From a virus, in the IMG/VR virus record IMGVR_UViG_3300027749_000340, positions 1 through 31,897 of that record: a stretch of DNA of 31,897 bases. One strand, given 5' to 3'. Shown here in pieces: positions 16,975 to 22,450 of this stretch (position 1 is its first letter; each line of letters begins with the position of its first letter). The notes beneath the pieces were generated by a model. That model was not told the DNA's origin and did no database searches. It saw only the letters and a program-made list of their open reading frames with translations. Position numbers and translations under genes: made by a program.

Positions 16975-17143
16975 GATGCACCGCCCAAAGAATAGCGCCG
17001 ATTAAGGCAATGCAAAGACCAGCAAACAGAACAAACGCACAAACATCCTCTGCAAACGTTGTTTGTTTTGTCTTGGGATTACAGACAAACATAAAACCGC
17101 AAAAGCCGATTGCTGCCATTATCAAGCCACTAAAGAAGATCAT
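16967..17143 (-). CDS. Small two-TM membrane protein
   Basis: 58 residues with two membrane segments (MIFFSGLIMAAIGFCGFMFV; FVLFAGLCIALIGAILWAV) joined by a short polar loop (NPKTKQTTFAED). The start ATG 17143 has an AGGA-containing leader (ATAGGAAAAAAC). It overlaps the next leftward gene by 8 bases. Function unknown. Confidence 0.58.
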   Translation of the reverse strand: MIFFSGLIMAAIGFCGFMFVCNPKTKQTTFAEDVCAFVLFAGLCIALIGAILWAVHHV

Positions 17144-17160
17144 GTTTTTTCCTATAAAGA

Positions 17161-17556
17161 TTACGGCATAGGGTTCGGTGGCACTCTTTGCACCAAGACG
17201 AGAGCGTTTTGAATTTTGTCAAACTGTATTCTGTCTGTGGCTTGATTGTCTGACATTTCGAGCATAGAGCCGGATGCTCCTTCAGCCTCCATCGTCGTTG
17301 CTTCCTCATTTTCTAGTTCCTTTATTTTCTTGTAATTGATGCGCCACATCATGTGCTTGGTGCGAGTTTTGCCGTTGTATTGCAGGCGCAAACCCATTCG
17401 CAAAATTAAACCATCGCGTACCATGCTGGTCATATAGCGAGTGATATTCCCGGCATCGTCGTTGAGGATTATGGCGATGTTGGTGGCGGTCAGTTCCATA
17501 TTTAGGCGCAGAACTTCCTGCATACCTTCAATGATTTGACGGGCGCGGGGTTTCAT
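17161..17556 (-). CDS. Winged-helix-like DNA-binding protein
   Basis: 131 residues. Residues about 8-60 (EGMQEVLRLNMELTATNIAI, then ITRYMTSMVRDGLILRMGLR) fit a MarR/GntR-like winged helix-turn-helix, with the recognition helix around ITRYMTSMVRDG. The C-terminal half is polar and may be a tail or partner-binding part. It is coupled to the upstream lipoprotein gene by ATGA. A regulator of early genes is possible; target and ligand cannot be judged from sequence. Confidence 0.55.
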   Translation of the reverse strand: MKPRARQIIEGMQEVLRLNMELTATNIAIILNDDAGNITRYMTSMVRDGLILRMGLRLQYNGKTRTKHMMWRINYKKIKELENEEATTMEAEGASGSMLEMSDNQATDRIQFDKIQNALVLVQRVPPNPMP

Positions 17557-17795
17557 TTCAGATGTGAGGTGAACTTAGGTATGCAGGTCACTTCCACAAC
17601 CGAAGGGATCATGTGACCATTGACCTTTCGATTTGTAGTGATGACCATAGCGCGGGTGTTGGAACTTTCGCATTCATTGATTGCTGCAATGACTTGCATC
17701 CGCGACATGGGAGACACTTCCTTATCGACTAGCAGCAGTGACGTACCATCTGCTGCACAGCCTGTAAGAAGCAAGACAAGACAAAGCATTTTCAT
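17553..17795 (-). CDS. Small predicted lipoprotein
   Basis: 80 residues. The N-terminus MKMLCLVLLLTGCAADGT is a short lipoprotein signal with lipobox LTGC (Cys13 lipidated). The mature part of about 68 residues has two more cysteines (NECESS, VTCIPK) that could form a disulphide in the periplasm. The RBS AGGTGG lies 5 bases before ATG 17795. Small phage lipoproteins are known as outer spanins and as superinfection-exclusion factors. It is far from the endolysin in an opposite-strand early operon, so exclusion or envelope modification is more likely than spanin. Confidence 0.68.
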   Translation of the reverse strand: MKMLCLVLLLTGCAADGTSLLLVDKEVSPMSRMQVIAAINECESSNTRAMVITTNRKVNGHMIPSVVEVTCIPKFTSHLK

Positions 17796-18055
17796 TTTGC
17801 CACCTGTATGAGTGTGTCGCCGTTTTTGCTTTTCTCACGATTGAAGATCACGGTTATGTCTGTGTGACTTGATTTCGTGGGGATGAAGTGACCATCGAGA
17901 ATGTAGAGGTTACGTTCCCGCAAGTAAGCAATGCACTTTTTCCTTGCTTCGTTGTACCGACTTGGGTCTTGTGGTCTCCAATTATCGACGGGTATCAAAT
18001 CAGGCTGCAAAGCGTCGTAACTCATCATCCAATGTATTGCGTCGGCTAATCTCAT
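17792..18055 (-). CDS. Small hypothetical protein
   Basis: 87 residues starting at ATG 18055, which overlaps the upstream stop (ATGA). An upstream start at 18103 would overlap the previous gene by 51 bases and is less likely. The sequence (RLADAIHWMMSYDALQPDLI, then WRPQDPSRYNEARKKCIAYL) looks helical first, then a short beta part near the end. No catalytic motif or family is recognised. Confidence 0.55.
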   Translation of the reverse strand: MRLADAIHWMMSYDALQPDLIPVDNWRPQDPSRYNEARKKCIAYLRERNLYILDGHFIPTKSSHTDITVIFNREKSKNGDTLIQVAK

Positions 18056-18420
18056 TCTTCTTCCTCCGGTAAAAATCTGCGTCGTGCGGGATTTTTTGTC
18101 CAATACTCATGATTAAATCGAAAGTTTCTACGTTGTTCGTCGGTAAGATGTTTAGTGATATTGTTTGTTGAATCTTTCCGCGTTGTTTTGATCAGTTCTT
18201 TTTTGAAACGCGATCCTTCCATCCCAATCAGTTCGACAAAATGTTCAGCGCGTTCCATTAGAAACATAATTGCGTCGATGGCTTTGTCTTGCGCAACAAA
18301 AACTTTGTGCCTTGATGAATCTTTACGTTTTATTGGTTTTAGACAAGCATCAATGACTGCAAGCGACACAACATTCATCAAAAGTTGCATACAGGCTAAA
18401 GACTGGAATTGTTCGTCCAT
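18052..18420 (-). CDS. Hypothetical helical protein
   Basis: 122 residues from ATG 18420, chosen because AAAGG lies just upstream; the longer frame to 18585 runs through another gene. The sequence is helical (EQFQSLACMQLLMNVVSLAV; DKAIDAIMFLMERAEHFVEL), with a basic, polar second half and a C-terminal acidic run (PEEEE). No motif is recognised. It may be a small regulator or host-interaction protein; the evidence is only position. Confidence 0.52.
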   Translation of the reverse strand: MDEQFQSLACMQLLMNVVSLAVIDACLKPIKRKDSSRHKVFVAQDKAIDAIMFLMERAEHFVELIGMEGSRFKKELIKTTRKDSTNNITKHLTDEQRRNFRFNHEYWTKNPARRRFLPEEEE

Positions 18421-18464
18421 AGTGTGCCTTTGTAGGGTACTTGCCGCAGCTTTCCCCCGTTGAT

Positions 18465-18647
18465 CTACCACCAGCCAAACCAACAGCCGGTTCCATGTAC
18501 CCAAGCGACAGGGAAAAAGATTGCGCCAGCAATCAAGAACCCCCAGCTTGCGGTTTTCAAACACACCACGATATGCGTGATCCATGCTGCAATTACCCAG
18601 ACAATCATGGCGATACCAAAAAACCCAGCAACGTCATCCGTATCCAT
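18465..18647 (-). CDS. Small two-TM membrane protein
   Basis: 60 residues from ATG 18647 with RBS AGGGGGC. Two membrane segments (VAGFFGIAMIVWVIAAWITH; FLIAGAIFFPVAWVHG) and a Trp/Gly-rich end (GCWFGWW) are clear. It is separated from the next leftward gene by 44 bases. Function unknown; it adds to the run of tiny membrane proteins in this operon. Confidence 0.6.
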   Translation of the reverse strand: MDTDDVAGFFGIAMIVWVIAAWITHIVVCLKTASWGFLIAGAIFFPVAWVHGTGCWFGWW

Positions 18648-18660
18648 ATCGCCCCCTGCA

Positions 18661-18909
18661 TTAGAAAAGAATGTCGTTATCCAAGTCAGACAAATTGCCA
18701 GCTTTCTTAGGCTTGGGCTGATCCTTGTTCTTGTGCTGCATACTGCAAGACATGAACTTGCCTTTAGCGCCCTCTCTGATCCATGCACTAACCCACACAG
18801 GCTCGCCGTTCATGTCCAAGCCATCGCCACGATAATCGGGGTGATTGTCTGCCTCTTTTTTCAAGTTCTTGAACAGCGTGAACGAGCCGGGTTTCGGTAT
18901 GTAAGCCAT
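18661..18909 (-). CDS. Small conserved phage protein beside ERF
   Basis: 82 residues from ATG 18909 (RBS AGAAAGG). It begins MAYIPKPGSFTLFKNLKKEA and continues DYRGDGLDMNGEPVWVSAWI, then a Lys-rich tail. Proteins with this PKPGSFxLFKN start are common next to single-strand annealing genes in proteobacterial phages, so a role in single-stranded DNA handling is plausible but unproved. It begins 2 bases after the ERF stop. Confidence 0.6.
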   Translation of the reverse strand: MAYIPKPGSFTLFKNLKKEADNHPDYRGDGLDMNGEPVWVSAWIREGAKGKFMSCSMQHKNKDQPKPKKAGNLSDLDNDILF

Positions 18910-18911
18910 GA

Positions 18912-19532
18912 TCAACCTTTCTTCAATGCTGCACGTTGTTTGGAATCAAATCGTGACCACAATGCCGTCTTTTCGTCAGCATCAAGGTTTTGATCGTCTA
19001 TGTATTTTTTTGCACTTTCAATATCGTTCAGATTAATTTGAGCAATGACTTCCTCCGCAACGTCAGACAAGAATTTTTGTTCATCGGCAGGCATGGTGTC
19101 CCACACAGAAACAGCTATTGACTTGGGCGCTGATTTGGTGGCTGCATTGCCGTCATCGTCCTCATTTTCCGGCGCAACACCAGCGGCAGCGGCAAGGCTA
19201 TACCTGCGGGCATAAGTCAAAGCACTACCGTAACCCTGGGCATCTGCCTTGCTAACTGGCAAGTTAAGCACGCCACAAGACAGCCACTCACCGGATGCGT
19301 GGAGCAGGATTGTTTCGACGCGCACTTCGTCTTTGTCGCTAGGTTCGATCCGCTGAATGTAACTCAGTCCGCACTGACCAAATGCAGGGCGGATTGCTTC
19401 AACAACCGAGGACAGGTCAGCATACTTTGACTTGAAAAACGGATTGGCGCTGTCTTTGATTGCGCCCTTGATGTTCATCTGCGCCATTGCAAGCGCGGTG
19501 GCTAGGTTGGTGATGCTTTCTGATTTGTTCAT
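18912..19532 (-). CDS. ERF-family single-strand annealing protein
   Basis: 206 residues from ATG 19532 (GAAAGG nine bases upstream). The N-terminal domain carries the ERF signature: LATALAMAQMNIKGAIKDSA, NPFFKSKYADLSSVVEAIRP, and QGYGSALTYARRYSLAAAAG at about 112-131. ERF proteins anneal single strands in P22-type recombination and help circularise or concatenate the genome. The C-terminal third is acidic and helical, as usual. It pairs functionally with NinB and the nucleases on the rightward early arm. Confidence 0.9.
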   Translation of the reverse strand: MNKSESITNLATALAMAQMNIKGAIKDSANPFFKSKYADLSSVVEAIRPAFGQCGLSYIQRIEPSDKDEVRVETILLHASGEWLSCGVLNLPVSKADAQGYGSALTYARRYSLAAAAGVAPENEDDDGNAATKSAPKSIAVSVWDTMPADEQKFLSDVAEEVIAQINLNDIESAKKYIDDQNLDADEKTALWSRFDSKQRAALKKG

Positions 19533-19533
19533 T

Positions 19534-19629
19534 TCAGCAACCTTTCGCAAAACAAAAAATTTCAAGAAAAACATACAAAGACATTGATACAACACCAGTT
19601 GTTAATAAGATTTTTTCGATGGTATTCAT
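19534..19629 (-). CDS. 31-residue predicted membrane peptide
   Basis: ATG 19629 overlaps the stop of the preceding mini-ORF (TGATG), and its TGA ends one base before the ERF ATG. The peptide has a hydrophobic core (ILLTTGVVSMSLYVFLEIFC) and a Lys-containing tail. It may be a tiny membrane protein or a leader that couples ERF translation. Evidence is only overlap and composition. Confidence 0.42.
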   Translation of the reverse strand: MNTIEKILLTTGVVSMSLYVFLEIFCFAKGC

Positions 19630-19703
19630 CACGACAGCACTCCCGTAACGATAAGTAGAAAGATGATTGTGAAACCGATAGCCACTGCGCGGTCGCCGTT
19701 CAT
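19629..19703 (-). CDS. 24-residue predicted membrane peptide
   Basis: ATG 19703 overlaps the stop of the 95-residue gene (ATGA), and its own stop overlaps the next mini-ORF (TGATG). The sequence MNGDRAVAIGFTIIFLLIVT plus GVLS is a short polar head and one membrane segment. The unbroken coupling chain supports translation. Confidence 0.45.
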   Translation of the reverse strand: MNGDRAVAIGFTIIFLLIVTGVLS

Positions 19704-19987
19704 GATCCAGCCACCAATCGACGGCAGAAAATGTCGTAGTCGTATTCGCCGCGGCTCATGCGTCGCGCCCATTCGTGATCTAGTTCTGACTCAGTCATTA
19801 TTGATTCGCGTGGTTTGAAGTGAACGCCCTCGGGTTTGCACGTTCCCCAAGCGTTACGTTCAAGGTTGCAGAACGTCGGCAAGACGTGCCCGCTGATGGG
19901 TGAAAACTGCGGCTTGCGGGTGCATTCGCTTGCTTCAATGTTGTCGGCGTTTTTCTTGTAATGAGCGCAATTTTTGCAGAGGTTCAT
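19700..19987 (-). CDS. Cys-rich small protein (zinc-ribbon-like)
   Basis: 95 residues with RBS AGGAGA before ATG 19987. It begins MNLCKNCAHYKKNADNIEAS, with a CxxC pair, followed by single cysteines at ECTRK, FCNLER and WGTC, so up to five ligands for one zinc site. The second half is charged (ESELDHEWARRMSRGEYDYD). Small phage proteins that start LCKNCAHY are common and uncharacterised. It follows the GNRA hairpin at 20015-20030. Confidence 0.6.
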   Translation of the reverse strand: MNLCKNCAHYKKNADNIEASECTRKPQFSPISGHVLPTFCNLERNAWGTCKPEGVHFKPRESIMTESELDHEWARRMSRGEYDYDIFCRRLVAGS

Positions 19988-20014
19988 GGTTGTCTCCTGT
20001 TGTTGTCAATTAGT

Positions 20015-20030
20015 GGGGGCTTGCGCCCCC
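20015..20030 (-). terminator. GC-rich hairpin with GNRA loop between first two leftward genes
   Basis: On the leftward transcript the sequence is GGGGGC-GCAA-GCCCCC: a 6-bp GC stem closed by a GCAA tetraloop. It lies between the 62-residue gene and the 95-residue gene. The following bases (ACTAATTG) are not a U-tract, so it is at best a weak terminator. It may instead set a transcript 3' end or pause site that makes the first gene more abundant. Confidence 0.5.
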
Positions 20031-20038
20031 GTTTAGAT

Positions 20039-20227
20039 TTACTGAATGGTGTAACCAAGAGCCTCGATTTTTTCCGCAACGTCGGGAGCAATCGACTTGC
20101 GAACGTTGATGCTAGTGCAGGCGAAGCCATAACGCTCCGCAAACAACTGCAAGCCACGCTCCGACTGAGCGACGATAGTTACCTCGGTGGAGGCAAAGTC
20201 GGAAGGAACTACTTGGAAATCAAACAT
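20039..20227 (-). CDS. First gene of the leftward early operon, small hypothetical
   Basis: 62 residues (MFDFQVVPSDFASTEVTIVA ... SINVRKSIAPDVAEKIEALG), probably a small alpha/beta fold. A strong RBS (GGAGG, 8 bases from ATG 20227) and the consensus promoter at 20277-20305 indicate high early expression. The INVRKS segment recurs in small early proteins of other proteobacterial phages. Function unknown; a host-takeover factor is one possibility. Confidence 0.62.
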   Translation of the reverse strand: MFDFQVVPSDFASTEVTIVAQSERGLQLFAERYGFACTSINVRKSIAPDVAEKIEALGYTIQ

Positions 20228-20269
20228 CGGGAAACCTCCGAAAAGTTGTTGTTGTCAATTCGCTACCAC

Positions 20270-20305
20270 AAGACGAACTTTACACACCTAATTGGCATAA
20301 GTCAA
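20270..20305 (-). promoter_or_regulatory. Leftward early promoter, sigma70-like
   Basis: On the minus strand, TTGACT (20305-20300), a 17-base spacer and TAAAGT (20282-20277) form a near-consensus promoter, with start predicted near 20270. It drives the 20227 to 16504 operon. Confidence 0.75.
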
Positions 20306-20333
20306 CACTTGTTGCAAAGGAAAATTGTAAAGT
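20277..20333. repeat. Inverted repeat across the leftward promoter (candidate operator)
   Basis: ACTTTACA (20277-20284) and TGTAAAGT (20326-20333) are perfect 8-base inverted copies 41 bases apart. The left copy covers the -10 of the leftward promoter, and the right one lies upstream of the rightward promoter candidate. Binding by the Cro-like protein encoded at 20420 is possible but unproved. Confidence 0.4.
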
Positions 20334-20356
20334 ATTCTTAACTAAATCCACGCTGC

Positions 20357-20386
20357 TTGACAAGATAGCTTTGCACAGGTTACGCT
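20357..20386 (+). promoter_or_regulatory. Candidate rightward promoter for the Cro-like gene
   Basis: TTGACA (20357-20362), an 18-base spacer and TACGCT (20381-20386) lie 34 bases before ATG 20420. The -35 is perfect but the -10 weak, as in activated or repressed phage promoters. Confidence 0.45.
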
Positions 20387-20419
20387 TGTTTGCAAGTTTC
20401 TTTACCTATAAGGATTGAT

Positions 20420-20641
20420 ATGAACGTTCAACAAGCAGAAGCGCATTTCGGCAATCGTAGGAAGCTGGCAGAGGCGCTAGGCATCACCAGTCAGGCGATC
20501 AGCCAATGGGTCAAGCGCAAGCAAATGCCCGAAGGCGTTGCCTACAAACTCGAAGTCATTACCGGCGGTGCTTTGAAGGTCAACCCCAATGACTACATCC
20601 CCGTCAAACAGATGGTGGCAGAGATCGTCCCGCAGCAGTAG
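20420..20641 (+). CDS. Cro/YdaS-like helix-turn-helix repressor
   Basis: 73 residues from ATG 20420 (RBS AAGGA 6 bases upstream; the TTG at 20390 is rejected). The helix-turn-helix is RRKLAEALGITSQAISQWVK (residues about 14-33): the AEALGI turn, then recognition helix TSQAISQWVKR. The rest (GVAYKLEVITGGALKVNPND) matches the short C-terminal part of Cro/YdaS proteins. It is the first rightward gene at a divergent control region, so it probably represses its own or the leftward promoter. No CI partner was found. Confidence 0.82.
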   Translation: MNVQQAEAHFGNRRKLAEALGITSQAISQWVKRKQMPEGVAYKLEVITGGALKVNPNDYIPVKQMVAEIVPQQ

Positions 20642-20670
20642 TTGACAAACAAAAAAAAGTCGTTTACTGT
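20642..20670 (+). promoter_or_regulatory. Rightward promoter for the replication operon
   Basis: TTGACA (20642-20647), a 17-base spacer with an A8 run and TACTGT (20665-20670) lie directly after the repressor stop. Start predicted near 20677. It precedes a 130-base leader without a gene. Confidence 0.65.
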
Positions 20671-20676
20671 GTGTTT

Positions 20677-20800
20677 GTCCGAGAGAAATATCGGGCCGCG
20701 TTGGAAGCGCGAACACAAGCACAAGAATCCTCTAGTGGGGATGGCAACCTGTGTTTGTGCAGGCTTCCAACCGCCTCCCCACTTGAGGGTTTTTGTTTTT
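20677..20800 (+). ncRNA. Structured leader RNA with intrinsic terminator (attenuator candidate)
   Basis: CCTCTAGTGGGGA (20729-20741) pairs with TCCCCACTTGAGG (20776-20788) and is followed by TTTTTGTTTTT, a strong terminator. The stem extends by GGC/GCC (20743-20745 with 20773-20775), and the loop has CCTG/CAGG (20748-20751 with 20760-20763). A competing pairing exists: TTGGAAGC (20701-20708) is fully complementary to GCTTCCAA (20763-20770) inside the terminator loop. The RNA would end about 10 bases before ATG 20810, so either a small RNA of about 125 bases or regulated read-through results. Confidence 0.65.
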
Positions 20801-20809
20801 AGGGATGCT

Positions 20810-21595
20810 ATGAACTACTACGAGCACCACTTAGGCGACTACGCGCAAGCAACCGCGCACCTCACTTTTCTTGAGGATGCCGCATATCTGCGGATGATCC
20901 GAAAATACTATGCCGAGGAAAGCCCGCTGCCGGGTGACGTTTCAGCTATACAAAGGTTGATAGGTTGCCGCACCCGCGAGGAACGAAAAGCTGTTGATGT
21001 GGTGCTCGCAGAGTTTTTTTTCTTGGAAGGTGGGCATTGGCACAATAAAAGGTGCGATCAGGAAATTGCTCGGTTTCGGGAGAAGCAAGACAAGGCCCGT
21101 CATAGTGCAAACGCTCGTTGGAGCAAAGTGCCAACGCAGTCCGATGGCAATGCGAACGCAATGCGAACGCATAGCGAAGGCAATGCTCACCAGTCACCAG
21201 TCACCAAACACCAGTCACCAGTAATAAATACACCGCCTGAAGGCGTATCAGAATCCGTATGGAAAGATTTTCTCTCGCTCAGAAAGACTAAGCGGGCGAC
21301 AGTCACAAAAACGGCTATGCAAGGGATTGAACGGGAGGCACAGAAAGCAGGCTTAACCCTACAGGCTGCTTTGCAAGAGATGTGTGCAAGAGGGTGGACG
21401 GGATTTAAGGCTGAGTGGCTGCAAAAGAAAGGCAGCTATCACGAATCGTTGACAAGAACTGGATCATCAATTTTTGGAGGTGTGCGCCATGAAAGAGAAG
21501 TTGCCGGATGCGTGGATCAAGAAAATCTTTCAGGTAATGCACGCCAATTACGGATTGAAGTGGTTACGGATGTGGATGGCGGGACAGGTAGTTGA
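20810..21595 (+). CDS. DUF1376 (YdaU-like) replication initiator protein
   Basis: 261 residues from ATG 20810; AGGGA precedes it. The longer frame to TTG 20642 would run through the promoter and terminator. Residues 1-100 (MNYYEHHLGDYAQATAHLTF, FLEDAAYLRMIRKYYAEESP, VLAEFFFLEGGHWHNKRCDQ) form the DUF1376 domain, a winged-helix type domain common in phage replication genes. A low-complexity linker at about 110-140 is encoded by tandem DNA repeats. The C-terminus (AMQGIEREAQKAGLTLQAAL, then GWTGFKAEWL) resembles the helicase-loader-binding ends of O-like initiators. Origin recognition by this protein is inferred. Confidence 0.82.
   Translation: MNYYEHHLGDYAQATAHLTFLEDAAYLRMIRKYYAEESPLPGDVSAIQRLIGCRTREERKAVDVVLAEFFFLEGGHWHNKRCDQEIARFREKQDKARHSANARWSKVPTQSDGNANAMRTHSEGNAHQSPVTKHQSPVINTPPEGVSESVWKDFLSLRKTKRATVTKTAMQGIEREAQKAGLTLQAALQEMCARGWTGFKAEWLQKKGSYHESLTRTGSSIFGGVRHEREVAGCVDQENLSGNARQLRIEVVTDVDGGTGS
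21136..21230 (+). other. Candidate replication origin: tandem iterons inside the initiator gene
   Basis: Two 11-base copies GCAATGCGAAC (21147-21157, 21158-21168) are exact. Partial copies flank them: GCATAGCGAAG 21169-21179 (8/11), GCAATGCTCAC 21180-21190 (9/11) and GCAGTCCGATG 21136-21146 (7/11). A 7-base array follows: CAGTCAC at 21191, 21198 and 21212, and CAAACAC at 21205. CAGTAAT at 21219 leads into AATAAATA, and the inverted repeat CGCCTGAAGGCG lies just downstream. Units of 11 and 7 bases are out of phase with codons, so the repetition acts at DNA level, as in the lambda O gene. Confidence 0.62.
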
Positions 21596-21857
21596 TGGCG
21601 AGGATGTGGGGATAGTTAATGCTATGCAGATATGGGCTGAGAAGCTGGCAAATCAGCGTCCTGACACGATCAAGCGGGCTTTGGACAGCCTGCCGCTTGA
21701 ACCGCCGACGTTGCCTCAGTTTGTGGAATTGTGCCGGTCACATTGGACACCGCCGATCATGTTGGAGGCAAAGATAACGCCGGAGGAAATTGCCCGCAAC
21801 AAAGCAAAGATTAAAGCGATTCTTGATGGTATGAAAAACAAACAGGCAGAACAATGA
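21489..21857 (+). CDS. Replication protein P-like helicase loader candidate
   Basis: 122 residues from ATG 21489 (GGAGG 9 bases upstream), overlapping the initiator by 107 bases. The sequence AWIKKIFQVMHANYGLKWLR, then IWAEKLANQRPDTIKRALDS, then PPTLPQFVELCRSHW follows the pattern of phage P-type proteins, where the PPTLPEFxxLC segment is conserved. Such proteins bring the host DnaB helicase to the origin-bound initiator. It lacks an ATPase motif, as P does. Assignment rests on this short pattern and on its place after the initiator. Confidence 0.6.
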   Translation: MKEKLPDAWIKKIFQVMHANYGLKWLRMWMAGQVVDGEDVGIVNAMQIWAEKLANQRPDTIKRALDSLPLEPPTLPQFVELCRSHWTPPIMLEAKITPEEIARNKAKIKAILDGMKNKQAEQ

Positions 21858-21997
21858 CCGATCTTGAAATTATGCAGGCGTATCTCATGCTTAAAGTGCG
21901 CCAAGCTGATTGGCATGGCGTAGCAGATGCGGCAATGGATATCCGAGAAATGGAAGCCCGGAAAGCTGTAGAGCAAAAGAATGAAGTGGCAGGATAG
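21854..21997 (+). CDS. Small helical hypothetical protein
   Basis: 47 residues (MTDLEIMQAYLMLKVRQADW ... DAAMDIREMEARKAVEQKNE), fully helical in appearance. It is coupled at both ends: ATGA overlap with the loader gene and a 17-base overlap with the next gene. It may be a small partner of the replication proteins. No family is recognised. Confidence 0.55.
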   Translation: MTDLEIMQAYLMLKVRQADWHGVADAAMDIREMEARKAVEQKNEVAG

Positions 21998-22157
21998 GGT
22001 AGCAACAGCAGTGCGCGTGCAGAACATGACGCGAGAAGAACGGGCAGCAGCAATGCCTATGTCAGCCGAAATCGTGAGGGCGTTTGCGGCTGAGTTTTCG
22101 GTGGTTGAAGTTAGGGCAACAGAAAACAACCTTTTCTATGAATGGATAAAAAAATGA
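21981..22157 (+). CDS. Small hypothetical protein
   Basis: 58 residues (MKWQDRVATAVRVQNMTREE ... IVRAFAAEFSVVEVRATENN), with a GCAGG-type leader inside the upstream gene. The AEIVRAFAAEFSVVEV part could be a small helix-turn-helix, but this is weak. It overlaps the next gene by 16 bases. Confidence 0.48.
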   Translation: MKWQDRVATAVRVQNMTREERAAAMPMSAEIVRAFAAEFSVVEVRATENNLFYEWIKK

Positions 22158-22450
22158 TGCTAGATAAATGGTTTCCCAACTTGCAGTTTCCGCGTGTACG
22201 TAACACCGATCCTGATACAAGCCACATGGCAGCGGATCAGGCAGCAGACCTAGCCACCAAGCATCACGGCATCATCCTGCAAGCGTTAGAACAACCCGGC
22301 ACGATCTATGACATTGCCGACAGAACTGATCTTGACCACAACGCCGTAGCTAGGCGTATGAGCGAGTTGGAACGTATGGACTTGGTTTACACCAATGGAC
22401 AAAAGAAAGGCGCAAGTGGCCGTATGTGCCGCGTATGGGTGCGGAAATGA
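22142..22450 (+). CDS. Winged-helix DNA-binding protein
   Basis: 102 residues. Residues about 40-90 form a winged helix: HHGIILQALEQPGTIYDIAD, then DLDHNAVARRMSELERMDLV, then YTNGQKKGASGRMCRVWV for the wing. The upstream part (NTDPDTSHMAADQAADLATK) is a conserved lead found in phage and mobile-element proteins of this type. The start may be ATG 22142 or ATG 22154, the latter coupled to the upstream stop. It is a likely transcription factor for early or middle genes; the target is unknown. Confidence 0.68.
   Translation: MDKKMMLDKWFPNLQFPRVRNTDPDTSHMAADQAADLATKHHGIILQALEQPGTIYDIADRTDLDHNAVARRMSELERMDLVYTNGQKKGASGRMCRVWVRK

Noticed and set aside
18155-18993. Rightward frames of 102, 89 and 177 residues opposite the early operon
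   Set aside because: They mirror leftward genes that have RBSs, coupling and recognisable features; the rightward frames have none.
20642-20809. TTG start extending the DUF1376 protein by 56 residues
   Set aside because: This stretch is the promoter and a strong intrinsic terminator; the DUF1376 domain begins exactly at ATG 20810.
21191-21225. CRISPR-like array in the initiator gene
   Set aside because: Units of 7 bases are tandem without spacers, so they are iterons or simple repeats, not CRISPR.
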